From assembly GCF_025506335.1 (NCBI RefSeq), contig NZ_JANZYO010000008.1, forward strand, positions 139,664 to 203,663: 64,000 nt of DNA, in the 5' to 3' direction. This document shows positions 1 to 8,486 of this stretch, one piece after another. Made by a program: the position numbers and the translations under genes. Source of the stretch: Mumia quercus (GTDB taxonomy: Bacteria; Actinomycetota; Actinomycetes; Propionibacteriales; Nocardioidaceae). Positions within the stretch are counted from its first letter, which is position 1. Each line of letters opens with the position of its first letter. The notes beneath the pieces were generated by a model. The model searched no databases, was not told the DNA's origin, and was given only the letters and a program-made list of their open reading frames with translations.

Positions 1-772
1 CGCGGTAGAGACGCGCGGCCGCCTCACGGGCCGACGCGTGCAAGGTCAGGACCACACGACGCGTGGGTGCCGGGCGGACGCGATCCTGCAGGTAGCCTGC
101 GAGATCCTCTGCGGGCGGCGTACGGGGTCGGAACGTCGACTCCAGCGGGCGCGGGTCGACCAGGCGGTCGAGCCTGAAGCTGCGCCAGTCGCCACGACCG
201 AGGTCCCACGCGAACAGGTACCAGCGTCCTCGTACGTGGAGGAGCCGTGCGGGCTCGACCTCCCTGCGTGAGGTGGCCTGGCGCGCCGTGTAGTCGAACG
301 CGAGACGCCGCTGCGCCCTGATCACCGACGCGAGAGTCTGGAAGACCGCCGGGTCGGCGCGCTGCTGCTCGGTACGTCCGACCTCGACGGCGGCCAGGAT
401 CTCGTCGGCGCGGCGCCGCAGCGGGGCAGGCAGGATGCGCCGGAGCTTCGCGACCGCGCGCTCGGCGGCCTCCGCGTGCGCGTCGTCGCGCGTGCTTCCG
501 GTGGCGGCGAGCCGCAGCCCGAGAACGGTGACGACCGCCTCGTCGTCCTCGAGCATGAGCGGCGGCAGTGCGCCCCCGGCGCGGAGGCGGTAGTGGCCTC
601 CGGGGCCGCGGGTGCTCTCCACCGGGTAGCCCATCTGACGCAGGTGGTCGATGTCCCGACGGAGGGTTCGCCCGTGGGTCTCCATCGCGGCGGCGAGCTC
701 GTCGGCCGGCCAGCGGCGACCGGACTGCAGGAGGGAGAGGAGCCGCAGCATGCGCTCGCGGGGAGCCGCCAT
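1..772 (-). CDS. WYL-domain transcriptional regulator (YafY/DeoR type), C-terminus off the window
   Basis: This is the N-terminal 257 residues of a DNA-binding regulator; the reading frame stays open to the left edge. The start ATG is followed by a winged helix-turn-helix (about residues 5-55, with RTLRRDIDHLRQMGYPV typical of HTH_11) and then a WYL-type sensor domain containing RRLAFDYTARQ and GRWYLFAWDLGRGDWRSFRLDR. Family members bind small ligands or nucleic acid through the WYL fold. The gene is divergent from a UvrA paralogue across a 55-bp gap that contains a perfect 14-bp inverted repeat, so it probably controls itself and that neighbour. Family assignment is firm; the ligand is unknown. 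Confidence 0.9.
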   Translation of the reverse strand, partial: MAAPRERMLRLLSLLQSGRRWPADELAAAMETHGRTLRRDIDHLRQMGYPVESTRGPGGHYRLRAGGALPPLMLEDDEAVVTVLGLRLAATGSTRDDAHAEAAERAVAKLRRILPAPLRRRADEILAAVEVGRTEQQRADPAVFQTLASVIRAQRRLAFDYTARQATSRREVEPARLLHVRGRWYLFAWDLGRGDWRSFRLDRLVDPRPLESTFRPRTPPAEDLAGYLQDRVRPAPTRRVVLTLHASAREAAARLYR

Positions 773-780
773 CGTCCCTC

Positions 781-813
781 CTCAGTTGTGGACACGATCT
801 GTCCACAACTGAG
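781..813. promoter_or_regulatory. Perfect 14-bp inverted repeat, likely operator of the WYL regulator
   Basis: The arms CTCAGTTGTGGACA and TGTCCACAACTGAG are exact reverse complements around a 5-bp centre. The site fills nearly the whole gap between the divergent start codons, where both promoters must lie. Binding by the adjacent WYL protein is an inference from position and symmetry. Confidence 0.7.
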
Positions 814-827
814 CCTAGCGTGGAGAC

Positions 828-3113
828 ATGGCGAACCACCGCGGTCACTGGATCACCGTCGAAGGCGCACGGACGCACAATCTTCGTGACGTGTCGCTGC
901 GCGTCCCCAAGCACCGCCTCACGGTGTTCACGGGTGTCTCGGGATCGGGCAAGTCCTCGCTGGCGTTCGACACGATCGCCGCCGAGGCGCAGCGACTCGT
1001 GACCGAGACCTACCCCGTGTTCGTCCGCAACCGGCTCCCTCAGCACTCCCCTGCCGACGTGGACCGGATCGACGGGCTCGTCTTCACGACGGTCGTCGAC
1101 CAGCGTCGGTTCACCCCGAACGCCCGCTCGACGGTGGGCACGGCCAGCGACATCGCCCCCTTGCTGCGCATGCTGTTCTCGCGGATCGGGAGCCCGTCGG
1201 CGGGCTACTCCCCCGCGTACTCGTTCAACGACCCGAGCGGGATGTGCCCCCGTTGCGAGGGCCTGGGGGTCGTGGACGACATCGACCTCGACGAGCTGGT
1301 GGACCGTACGCGGAGCCTGCGCGAGGGCGCGATCCGGTTCCCCACGTTCGCGCCCGGCACCTACCGGTGGAAGCGCCTCGTCCATTCCGGTCTCGTCGAT
1401 CCCGACACGCCCTTGTCGAGGGTCTCGCCGGCTCAGTGGGACGCGCTGATCCACGGCGAGGGCCTGCGCCTGAGCGACCCCGACCCGGAGTATCCCGACT
1501 CCGGCATCTTCGACGGAGTCGTGCCGCGCCTGCGCAAGACCTACCTGCGCAAGGCAACGTCACGGGTCACCGACGACGAGCAGGCGGCGCTCGACCGTGT
1601 GGTGACGCGTGCGCGCTGCGCGGCGTGCGACGGCACGCGGCTCAACGACGCGGCGCGGGCGAGCCTGGTCGACGGGCGTTCGATCGCCGACTGGTCGCGC
1701 CTGCCGGTCGCCGAGCTGCGGGCCGTCGTCCGCAAGGTCACCGATCTGTCCGTCGCCCCGCTCACCCGCGCGATCAACGAACGCCTCGACGCGCTCGACG
1801 CCGTCGGCCTCGGCTACCTCAGCCTGTCGCGCGACTCAGGGTCCCTCTCCGGGGGCGAGGCGCAGCGCGTCAAGATCGTGCGTCATCTCGGCAGCGCGCT
1901 CAGCGACGTCTGCTACGTGTTCGACGAGCCGAGCACCGGGCTGCACCCGCACGACGTCCACCGGCTGCTGCACCTGCTCAAGAGCCTGCGCGACCGGCAC
2001 AACACCGTGCTCGTGGTCGAGCACCACTCCGCCGTCATCGCCGCGGCGGACCACGTCGTCGAACTGGGCCCGTCCGGCGGCGCGGAGGGAGGGCGGATCG
2101 AGCTCGAGGGAGACCCCGCCGCGCTCGCCGCCTCCGACACCGCCACGGGCAGGGCGATGCGCACGCCGGCGACCCTGCGGACCGCTCCACGCTGTCCCCG
2201 AGGCTGGGTCACGATCGCCCGCGCGTCCCGCCACAACCTCCGTGATGTCACCGTGGACGTGCCGCTGGGGGTGCTGACGGTCGTCTCCGGCGTGGCGGGA
2301 TCCGGGAAGAGCACGCTGTTCGCGGGCGAGCTGCCGCGGCAGCACCCGGAGTTCGTCACCGTCGACCAGACGCCGCTGCGCGGAGGCGTACGTTCGACGC
2401 CGCTCACGGTCCTCCGGGTCGCGGAGGCGGTCCGCCAGGCATACGGCGCCGCCACCGGACTGTCGCCGTCCTGGTTCAGCGCCAACGCCCGCGGCGCGTG
2501 CCCGGTGTGCCGTGGCAAGGGGTTCCTCGTCACCGACCTGGCCTTCCTCGACGACGTCCGTACCCCGTGCGACGCATGTGCGGGGACGCGCTTCAACACC
2601 ACCGCCCGGCAGGCGACGCTGCGGGGTCGTAGCATCGCCGACCTCCTGGCGATGAGCCCCGCGGAGGCGGCCGACGTGCTCGACGACCACGAGGACGTCG
2701 TACGTCGGCTGAGGTGGCTCGACAAAGTCGGGTTGGGCTACGTGGCCGTCGGGCAGAGCGTCGACACGCTCTCCGGCGGTGAACGGCAGCGACTCCTCCT
2801 CGCCCGGCACCTCGGCGAGACCACCTCCCCCGCCGAGACACGACTCGTCCTCGACGAGCCGACCGTGGGCCTGCACAGCGAGGACGTCGACCGGCTCCTC
2901 GCGCTCTTCGACGAGCTCGTCGACGCCGGTGCCACGCTGGTCGTCATCGAGCACGACCAGCGGGTCGTCGCGCACGCCGACCATGTCGTCGACGTCGGAC
3001 CCGGTGCAGGGCAGGACGGCGGGACGATCGTCTTCGAGGGGGCGCCGCGCGACGTGCTCGACCACCCGCGCTCGGTCACCGGTCGCTACCTCCGCACGGC
3101 TGTGCAGAGGTAG
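828..3113 (+). CDS. UvrA-like ABC ATPase (short excinuclease-subunit paralogue)
   Basis: A 761-residue tandem ABC ATPase of the UvrA family. Residues 36-43 hold the first Walker A (GVSGSGKS), followed by a CPRCEG/CAACDG zinc-binding insertion, the signature LSGGEAQR and a Walker B with FDEPSTG. The second half repeats the plan: GVAGSGKST, CPVCRGKG and CDACAGT cysteine pairs, LSGGERQR and LDEPTVG. Canonical UvrA is about 950 residues, so this is the shorter class often found near drug-resistance regulators and is probably not the housekeeping NER subunit. It is divergent from a WYL regulator. The stop codon lies inside a hairpin that probably ends transcription. Confidence 0.9.
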   Translation: MANHRGHWITVEGARTHNLRDVSLRVPKHRLTVFTGVSGSGKSSLAFDTIAAEAQRLVTETYPVFVRNRLPQHSPADVDRIDGLVFTTVVDQRRFTPNARSTVGTASDIAPLLRMLFSRIGSPSAGYSPAYSFNDPSGMCPRCEGLGVVDDIDLDELVDRTRSLREGAIRFPTFAPGTYRWKRLVHSGLVDPDTPLSRVSPAQWDALIHGEGLRLSDPDPEYPDSGIFDGVVPRLRKTYLRKATSRVTDDEQAALDRVVTRARCAACDGTRLNDAARASLVDGRSIADWSRLPVAELRAVVRKVTDLSVAPLTRAINERLDALDAVGLGYLSLSRDSGSLSGGEAQRVKIVRHLGSALSDVCYVFDEPSTGLHPHDVHRLLHLLKSLRDRHNTVLVVEHHSAVIAAADHVVELGPSGGAEGGRIELEGDPAALAASDTATGRAMRTPATLRTAPRCPRGWVTIARASRHNLRDVTVDVPLGVLTVVSGVAGSGKSTLFAGELPRQHPEFVTVDQTPLRGGVRSTPLTVLRVAEAVRQAYGAATGLSPSWFSANARGACPVCRGKGFLVTDLAFLDDVRTPCDACAGTRFNTTARQATLRGRSIADLLAMSPAEAADVLDDHEDVVRRLRWLDKVGLGYVAVGQSVDTLSGGERQRLLLARHLGETTSPAETRLVLDEPTVGLHSEDVDRLLALFDELVDAGATLVVIEHDQRVVAHADHVVDVGPGAGQDGGTIVFEGAPRDVLDHPRSVTGRYLRTAVQR

Positions 3114-3118
3114 CGACC
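3081..3118. terminator. Hairpin overlapping the 3' end of the UvrA-like gene
   Basis: The arms GGTCGCTACCTC and GAGGTAGCGACC are exact reverse complements around a 14-base loop, and the TAG stop of the upstream gene lies in the right arm. The opposing TetR gene ends just beyond, so it may serve both strands. A close relative of this hairpin lies at 4880-4920. Confidence 0.6.
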
Positions 3119-3128
3119 GCCACGCGGG

Positions 3129-3734
3129 TCACATCCGGCCGCGCGGCGGAACGGCCCGCTCGTCGAGCCGGCGGACAGATTCCCGCACCGCCCCGTGCAG
3201 CATGATCTCGAGGTCGCCGACCAAGCGGTACGGGTGCTCGACCATGCCCTCCGACACCCACCGCAGCACGACCGCGAGCACCGCTGAGGTGTAGAAGTCG
3301 ACGACCAGGACGCGGTCGTGCGGGTCCACGGGGCCGCCGCCCTCCTCGTCCACCACGGCCTCGGTGATGGGCCGCATCTGCCCGAAGAGGAAGCGCTCGA
3401 GGCCGGACCGGCCCAGACCGTCGAGCACGGCGAGCGTCGACGTACGGTTTTCGCGCATGTACAGCAGCAGCCGCACCAGACCGTCCGCCCAGCCGTGCTC
3501 GGAGGCGAAGGCCCGGACCTGGGCGGCGACGTCGGTCTCGAAGACCCAGACGGCGAGGTGGCGCACGTCCGGGAAGTGGTAGTAGAAGGCCTGTCGCGTC
3601 AGGCCGCAGTCCCGCGTCAGCTCGGTGACCGTCACCTTGTCGAGCGGCTCGGTACGCAGCCGGACCTTCAGCGCGGCGGCGAGCGCGTCACGCGCGCCTG
3701 CCCGCCGCGGTCGCTCGGCACCCTCGTCGGCCAT
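3129..3734 (-). CDS. TetR/AcrR family regulator (DhaS-like C-terminal domain)
   Basis: A 201-residue repressor. The N-terminal helix-turn-helix spans about residues 30-65 and includes VTELTRDCGLTRQAFYYHF, followed by a helical ligand-binding domain resembling the TetR_C_8/DhaS group. It is divergent from the DUF5692 membrane protein gene across 126 bp holding the 6-bp repeat TAGACA-N12-TGTCTA, so that neighbour is the natural target. It converges with the UvrA-like gene. The effector is unknown. Confidence 0.88.
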   Translation of the reverse strand: MADEGAERPRRAGARDALAAALKVRLRTEPLDKVTVTELTRDCGLTRQAFYYHFPDVRHLAVWVFETDVAAQVRAFASEHGWADGLVRLLLYMRENRTSTLAVLDGLGRSGLERFLFGQMRPITEAVVDEEGGGPVDPHDRVLVVDFYTSAVLAVVLRWVSEGMVEHPYRLVGDLEIMLHGAVRESVRRLDERAVPPRGRM

Positions 3735-3759
3735 GCCTCACCGTACGGCCGGGCGTCCC

Positions 3760-3783
3760 TAGACACATCGCGGCAGATGTCTA
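3760..3783. promoter_or_regulatory. Candidate TetR operator (TAGACA-N12-TGTCTA)
   Basis: Six-base exact arms around 12 bases lie between the divergent tetR-type and DUF5692 genes. The symmetry is modest and the regulatory role is inferred from position only. Confidence 0.4.
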
Positions 3784-3860
3784 ATGACTCCCCCGAACCC
3801 CCGACTTACCTTGGATGACGGGCGGAACGCAGCCTGCGGGCCGCGACGGAGGGAGGTCTC

Positions 3861-4838
3861 ATGTTCTTGTTCGAATCCATCCCCTGGTATTCGTGGGCGA
3901 TGTGGGTCGTCGTTCTCGTCGCCCTCATCGCGCTCAACGAGGTGACGCGCCGCTGGAGGTGGGCCGGGCTGGCCTTCTTCGTGGCGCTGCCGCTCGTGCT
4001 CACCGTGTTCGTGTGGCCGCACACGGCGGGCGCGGACTCATCCACCGGCACCTGGTTCCACTGGGTGAAGGTGTACTCCGCACTGGCGGGCTGCTTGGGC
4101 TTCATGCTCATCCGGTACGTCCCGCGTCTGGCGAAGAACAAGTGGATGCTGACGTTCCCTGCGCTGATCCTGGCGATCAACATCGCCGAGGCGGTCATCC
4201 GCGACTTCCAGGTGGCAGGCCTGCAGGGCATGCACGACGGCGTCTTCATGGTGGGCGGCTCGTGGAACTACATGAACGGCATCGCCGGGATCCTCAACCT
4301 GCTCACCATCTGCGGTTGGGCCGGCATCATCGTCTCGCGCGACAAGTCCAAGGACATGATCTGGCCCGACATGATGTGGTTCTGGATCATCGCGTACGAC
4401 CTGTGGAACTTCGCCTACGTCTACAACTGCGTCGGTGACCACGCCTTCTACGCCGGTGCGGCACTGCTCATCTCCTGCACCATCCCGGCCTTCTTCATCA
4501 AGAAGGGCGCCTGGCTGCAGCACCGTGCCCACACGCTGGCGCTGTGGATGATGTTCACGATGGCCGTCCCCACGTTCGTGACCTCGTCGCCGTTCGCCGT
4601 GGACTCGTCGCACAACCCGACCGCGCTGTTCCTCGTGTCGGCGCTGTCGCTGGCCGCTAACGTCGCGGTCGCGGTCTACCAGGTGTTCACCATCGTCAAG
4701 CTGCGCCGCAACCCGCTGCGCGACGAGCTGTACACCGACCTTCGGTCGTACCGCGAGGTGCGTGCGGCGAACCTTCCCGCCGCGTCGCCGGCGGTGGCGC
4801 CGCAGTCCCGTGCGGCGGAGCACGCGGTCACGACCTGA
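3861..4838 (+). CDS. DUF5692 family multipass membrane protein
   Basis: A 325-residue integral membrane protein with about nine hydrophobic segments, resembling the DUF5692 family. The N-terminus MFLFESIPWYSWAMWVVV enters the membrane directly; the aromatic-rich central part (MIWPDMMWFWIIAYDLWNF) is characteristic. The C-terminal 40 residues are polar and Ala/Arg-rich. A strong GGAGGGAGG ribosome site precedes the ATG. Biochemical function is not established for the family. Position opposite a TetR repressor suggests inducible expression, perhaps linked to stress or efflux, but this is inference. Confidence 0.82.
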   Translation: MFLFESIPWYSWAMWVVVLVALIALNEVTRRWRWAGLAFFVALPLVLTVFVWPHTAGADSSTGTWFHWVKVYSALAGCLGFMLIRYVPRLAKNKWMLTFPALILAINIAEAVIRDFQVAGLQGMHDGVFMVGGSWNYMNGIAGILNLLTICGWAGIIVSRDKSKDMIWPDMMWFWIIAYDLWNFAYVYNCVGDHAFYAGAALLISCTIPAFFIKKGAWLQHRAHTLALWMMFTMAVPTFVTSSPFAVDSSHNPTALFLVSALSLAANVAVAVYQVFTIVKLRRNPLRDELYTDLRSYREVRAANLPAASPAVAPQSRAAEHAVTT

Positions 4839-4879
4839 GCACCACGCCCGGTCGTGATCAGCGACCGGCGTGCGCTCAT

Positions 4880-4920
4880 CGGCCGCTACCTCCGTCACGG
4901 CCGTACGGAGGTAGCGGCCG
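4880..4920. terminator. Bidirectional terminator hairpin
   Basis: Perfect 16-bp arms (CGGCCGCTACCTCCGT and its complement) surround a 9-base loop between two converging genes. The arm sequence matches the hairpin at 3081-3118 in its core CGCTACCTC, so both belong to one repeat family. Confidence 0.7.
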
Positions 4921-4930
4921 CCCCCCGATC

Positions 4931-6337
4931 TCAGCGCGGCCGAGCGGGCAGAGCCAGCCCGGTGACGAGCGCCGAGACGACGGCAGCGATCGCCACCACG
5001 GCAAAGGCCGACGTGTAGCCCGAGACGCTCTGGCTCGCCAGGCTCGCAGCAGCGACGCTGGAGACCACCGCCGCTCCGAGCGACGCACCGAACTCGTGGA
5101 ACGTCGAGACGATCCCCGACGCGATGCCCGCCTCGTGCGGGGCCACCATGCCGAGCGCGGTCGCGGACGCGACGACGAAGAGCACGCCGAGCCCGGCGGC
5201 CGCGACGCAGATGCCGACCACGACACCGGCCGTCGTGGTCCAGACGGCAGCGACGCCCAGGCCTGCCGCGGCGACGAGCATGCCCGCGACCCCCAGGACG
5301 CGCCCGCCGGTACGGCCGATGACGCGGCCGCCGACCTGGGCACCCGCCATGGTCGCCAGGGCGACCGGGAGGAACAGCAGCCCCGTCCTCAGCGCGCCGA
5401 GGTCGGCGCGCCCCTGCAGGAAGAACGAGCCGAGGAAGAACACCGCGACCATCAGCGCGGTGGCCACCGCGATGACGAAGATGCCGGAGGCGACCGGCCT
5501 CCGTACGAGCAGGCCCAGGTCCATGAGCGGGGCCGCCGCGACCCGCTGCCAGAGACCGAAGGCGACGTACAGGACGGCGGCGACGGCGAACAGGGTCAGG
5601 GTTCGCGGCTCCAGCCAGCCGTCGTCCCCGGCGTCGATCATCGCGTAGATCAGCGTGCCGGTCGCGGCGGTGACGAGCAGCGCGCCGAGGACGTCGGGTC
5701 GCCGGGACCGCGTGGCCTGCTCCGCGGCCGGCAGCGGTGGCAGCACCCGCAGCAGCACGACGAGCACGACGGCGCCCACCGGGACGTTGACGAAGAACAC
5801 CCACGGCCACCCTGGCCCGGCGACGAGGACGCCGCCGACCAGCACACCCACCGCTGCCCCGCCGCCGCCGAGCGCCGACCAGATACCCAGTGCACGGTTA
5901 CGTTCGTCGCCTTCAAAGAGGCGCACGACCACCGAGAGCGCCGCGGGTGACAGCATCGCCGCTCCCAGACCCTGCCCCACCCGGCCGGCGAGGACGACCA
6001 CGCTCTCCTGCGCGGCGCCGGTGACGAGGGAGGCGATCGTAAAGACCGCGAGGCCCACGAAGACCAGGCCGCGCGGCCCGACGAGGTCGGCGAGACGGCC
6101 ACCGAGGAGCATCAGGCCGCCGAAGGTGACGGTGTAGGCGCTGACGACCCAGGTCAGCTCTTCGCGTCCCAGCCCGAGGTCGACCCCCATGCTCGGGAGC
6201 GCGATCGCGACGACGGTGACGTCGAGGATGAGCATGAACTGCGCGACGCCGAGGAGGGCGAGTGCCAGCCAGCGGCGAGGGTACGGAGCGGGACCGGTGT
6301 CGGCCGCGCTGTCGGATCGAGGGGTGGAGGTCGCCAT
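4931..6337 (-). CDS. MFS transporter, DHA2 (EmrB/QacA) drug:H+ antiporter family
   Basis: A 468-residue transporter with the 14-segment plan of the DHA2 family. Motif A-like LLGGRLADLVGPRG follows the second helix, and motif C-like residues appear in SALGGGGAAVGVLVGG. The ATG is preceded by an ideal AAGGAGGAG ribosome site. Family members export lipophilic cations or antibiotics using the proton gradient. The upstream gap carries an unusually large inverted repeat (6358-6401), so expression is probably tightly repressed, but no regulator gene is adjacent. The substrate cannot be read from sequence. Confidence 0.92.
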   Translation of the reverse strand: MATSTPRSDSAADTGPAPYPRRWLALALLGVAQFMLILDVTVVAIALPSMGVDLGLGREELTWVVSAYTVTFGGLMLLGGRLADLVGPRGLVFVGLAVFTIASLVTGAAQESVVVLAGRVGQGLGAAMLSPAALSVVVRLFEGDERNRALGIWSALGGGGAAVGVLVGGVLVAGPGWPWVFFVNVPVGAVVLVVLLRVLPPLPAAEQATRSRRPDVLGALLVTAATGTLIYAMIDAGDDGWLEPRTLTLFAVAAVLYVAFGLWQRVAAAPLMDLGLLVRRPVASGIFVIAVATALMVAVFFLGSFFLQGRADLGALRTGLLFLPVALATMAGAQVGGRVIGRTGGRVLGVAGMLVAAAGLGVAAVWTTTAGVVVGICVAAAGLGVLFVVASATALGMVAPHEAGIASGIVSTFHEFGASLGAAVVSSVAAASLASQSVSGYTSAFAVVAIAAVVSALVTGLALPARPR

Positions 6338-6357
6338 GACGCTCCTCCTTAAGTTGG

Positions 6358-6401
6358 ACAGGCCTGTACGAGTAATTCCCTTGCTATCACAACTCGTACA
6401 G
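6358..6401. promoter_or_regulatory. Operator-like inverted repeats upstream of the MFS transporter
   Basis: Perfect arms CTGTACGAGT and ACTCGTACAG are separated by 18 bases, and a 10-bp palindrome ACAGGCCTGT overlaps the left arm. The outer flanks (AAGTTGGAC and its near-complement GTCCAAGTT) extend the symmetry to over 60 bp. This is typical of a site for two repressor dimers. Confidence 0.65.
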
Positions 6402-6426
6402 ACGCGTCCAAGTTATTGCGACGCGC

Positions 6427-7035
6427 TCACCCCGACGGCGTCGCCTGCCCGAAGAGGACGCACCCGTCGCCGCGCTTGAGGTACACGAAGTGGAGGGCTT
6501 CGGTGCGCCCCGTCTTCAGATCGACGACCAGCCCGTCGTACGTGATGCGGCTGCCGGCGACACGCGAGATGTTGCCGACGCCGTCGTAGGAGTTCCACGG
6601 GACGAGCACTCCGGCGTCGTCGATCGAGGACGTCCCGGAGGTGGCGAAACCTCCGGCGAAGACGGGCCCCGCCTGAATCGAGCCGCCGGCGCAGTAGGTG
6701 CTGATGCTGCCCACCGGCGTCTTCACCGTGCGCCACTGCGCGTCGGTGGGATGGACCGCGGACAGCGCGACCGCACCGGGTCCACGCGGCCCGGTAGCCC
6801 CGCGCGTGCCCGTCGCACCGCGGGGACCTGCCGGCCCACGGACGGCGACCGCCTTTTTCGACGTCTTCCTCGGACACTTCCCCTTCGCGTCAGCGGAGCG
6901 GACGACGCCCTTGCTCGTCGTGCAGACCTTCACGGTCTTTGCGGAGGAGACGGCGACTGCGGTCGCCGTCCCCCCGAGGAGCAGACCCCCCACCGCGGCG
7001 GCTACCACCACGGCGGTCGTACGTGACTTCGTCAT
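6427..7035 (-). CDS. Small secreted protein with a collagen-like Gly-X-Y segment
   Basis: A 202-residue protein. Residues 8-30 form a hydrophobic signal or anchor segment, followed by a short basic Cys-containing part (KVCTTSKGVVRSADAKGKC). Residues about 66-86 are a collagen-like run (GPAGPRGATGTRGATGPRG). The remainder is a small globular domain with two Cys residues. Actinobacterial proteins of this design are surface or spore-associated, but no function is known. It lies alone between oppositely purposed neighbours on the same strand. Confidence 0.75.
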   Translation of the reverse strand: MTKSRTTAVVVAAAVGGLLLGGTATAVAVSSAKTVKVCTTSKGVVRSADAKGKCPRKTSKKAVAVRGPAGPRGATGTRGATGPRGPGAVALSAVHPTDAQWRTVKTPVGSISTYCAGGSIQAGPVFAGGFATSGTSSIDDAGVLVPWNSYDGVGNISRVAGSRITYDGLVVDLKTGRTEALHFVYLKRGDGCVLFGQATPSG

Positions 7036-7109
7036 GGACGAAGCGTGGTCCGCCCGGCGGTCCCCTCCACTCGCGATTGCAGCCGCGCTGCAGGGACGTC
7101 GGGGCCGAC

Positions 7110-8207
7110 TCAGATGTCGGTAGGCATCACCGCGGTGCCGTTCTTCATCCGCTCACGGAAGCTGCCCGTGGGGAACTCGCGATCCTTGAGCTTCTCCATG
7201 AACTCGCGCAGCGTGCGCGTCCCGTACGCGGGGGCGACGTGGTCGACGACCGACCAGTACTTCGCCGCCTCGAGGTAGTACGCGACCGGCGCGACCTTCT
7301 TGCTGTACCTGCCGATGCGGGTCAGACGCGCGATCTTCTTGTCCCACGTCGCCATGGGCACGACGTCCCACTGCTCGTCACGGCCGGTGATCTCGAACAT
7401 CATCGCGCCGGCGTCCTTGAGCGTCACCACGTTCTCAGGGACCCACGGGCCACCGACCGGGAGGACGCGGCCCAGCGCCTCCGGCGAGAGCACCTGGTTG
7501 GTGAGGAACTCGGCGAGGTCCTCGCGCGCGATCGGGTTGACGACGTTGTACTCGCCGTGGTCGAAGATGCGGTAGGGCAGACCGTTCTTGACGTCACCGA
7601 AGGTCATCGACAGGTACGGGTAGTACGCGGTCGGTCGCACGATCGTCCAGGGAAGCGCGCCATGGTGCTGCCCCATGAGCTCGCCCTCGACCTGGAGCTT
7701 GTAGACCTGCGGGATCAGCTCGGGGCGGTACGCACCGTAGTCGCTCACCTGGATGAACTGCTGCACCTCGTGGGCGACGGACGAGCGGATGCCGTTCATG
7801 ACGGCGTCGTAGTCGACCAGCTTGCACTCCGCCGCGTCGTTCGGGCGACGTCCGCTCAGCAGCGAGATCACCACGGACGTCGTGCCGGACGCGACCGCGT
7901 TCTCCACGTCCTCGGCACGCGTGGCGTCACCGACGATGATCTCGGCGTCGGCGAAGGCGGCGTCGTCCTTCACCGCAGCGTCGCGCGCCAGCACGGCCGG
8001 CTTGTACCCGCGGCGGGCGAGCTCGGGGACGAGCGCGCGACCGATGTAGCCGGTGCCGCCGAGGACGAGCACATGCTCACCGCTGCCCGAGCCCGTCGGG
8101 CCGGTCACGTACGTGTCGGAGGTGCTGGAGAGGAGACGCGTCCGCAGCTCACGGCTGCGCTGCTGCGCTGCATCGGCGTCGAGTGAAGTGATCGTGCTGT
8201 AGGCCAT
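7110..8207 (-). CDS. NAD(P)-binding atypical SDR, divinyl chlorophyllide 8-vinyl-reductase-like
   Basis: A 365-residue protein with an N-terminal Rossmann motif VLVLGGTGYIGRALVPEL (about residues 46-63) and the atypical-SDR layout of plant and bacterial DVR (BciA) proteins. The start chosen is ATG MAYSTITSL; a longer frame exists upstream but runs into an extragenic palindrome, so it is unlikely. Nothing else here suggests photosynthesis, so it probably acts on another substrate such as a porphyrin or quinone; this is inference. It is the last gene before the repeat block at 8.3 kb. Confidence 0.8.
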   Translation of the reverse strand: MAYSTITSLDADAAQQRSRELRTRLLSSTSDTYVTGPTGSGSGEHVLVLGGTGYIGRALVPELARRGYKPAVLARDAAVKDDAAFADAEIIVGDATRAEDVENAVASGTTSVVISLLSGRRPNDAAECKLVDYDAVMNGIRSSVAHEVQQFIQVSDYGAYRPELIPQVYKLQVEGELMGQHHGALPWTIVRPTAYYPYLSMTFGDVKNGLPYRIFDHGEYNVVNPIAREDLAEFLTNQVLSPEALGRVLPVGGPWVPENVVTLKDAGAMMFEITGRDEQWDVVPMATWDKKIARLTRIGRYSKKVAPVAYYLEAAKYWSVVDHVAPAYGTRTLREFMEKLKDREFPTGSFRERMKNGTAVMPTDI

Positions 8208-8256
8208 GCGCAGATCGTATATCCTATTGCGCTTCCTGTGACCCCCTCGCCCCTGG

Positions 8257-8486
8257 CCGGTCGAGTAGCCCGACCACAGGTCTCGATACGGGCTCCGCTG
8301 GCGCTCCGCCCTACTCGACCAGCCAGCCAACCGCGCGCTCTGCCCTACTCGACCAGCCACATCCCGCTGGTCGAGTAGCCCGAGCCCCTAGGCGAGGGCA
8401 TATCGAGACCACGGGTCTCGATACGGGCTCCGCTGGCGCTCCGCCCTACTCGACCAGCCAGCCAACCGCGCGCTCCGCCCTACTCG
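8257..8486. repeat. Pair of 73-bp palindromic extragenic repeats
   Basis: Two copies of a 73-bp unit (8279-8351 and 8414-8486) differ at a single base (T at 8341, C at 8476). Each starts GGTCTCGATACG, passes through a GC-rich core and ends with two copies of an arm like GCCCTACTCGACCAGCCA. The intervening bases carry opposite-strand arms (GGTCGAGTAG at 8259 and 8369; TATCGAGACC at 8401), so the block can fold into large cruciforms. Similar elements are known between genes in Nocardioidaceae-type genomes. The second copy supplies the last codon and stop of the helicase gene. Confidence 0.85.
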
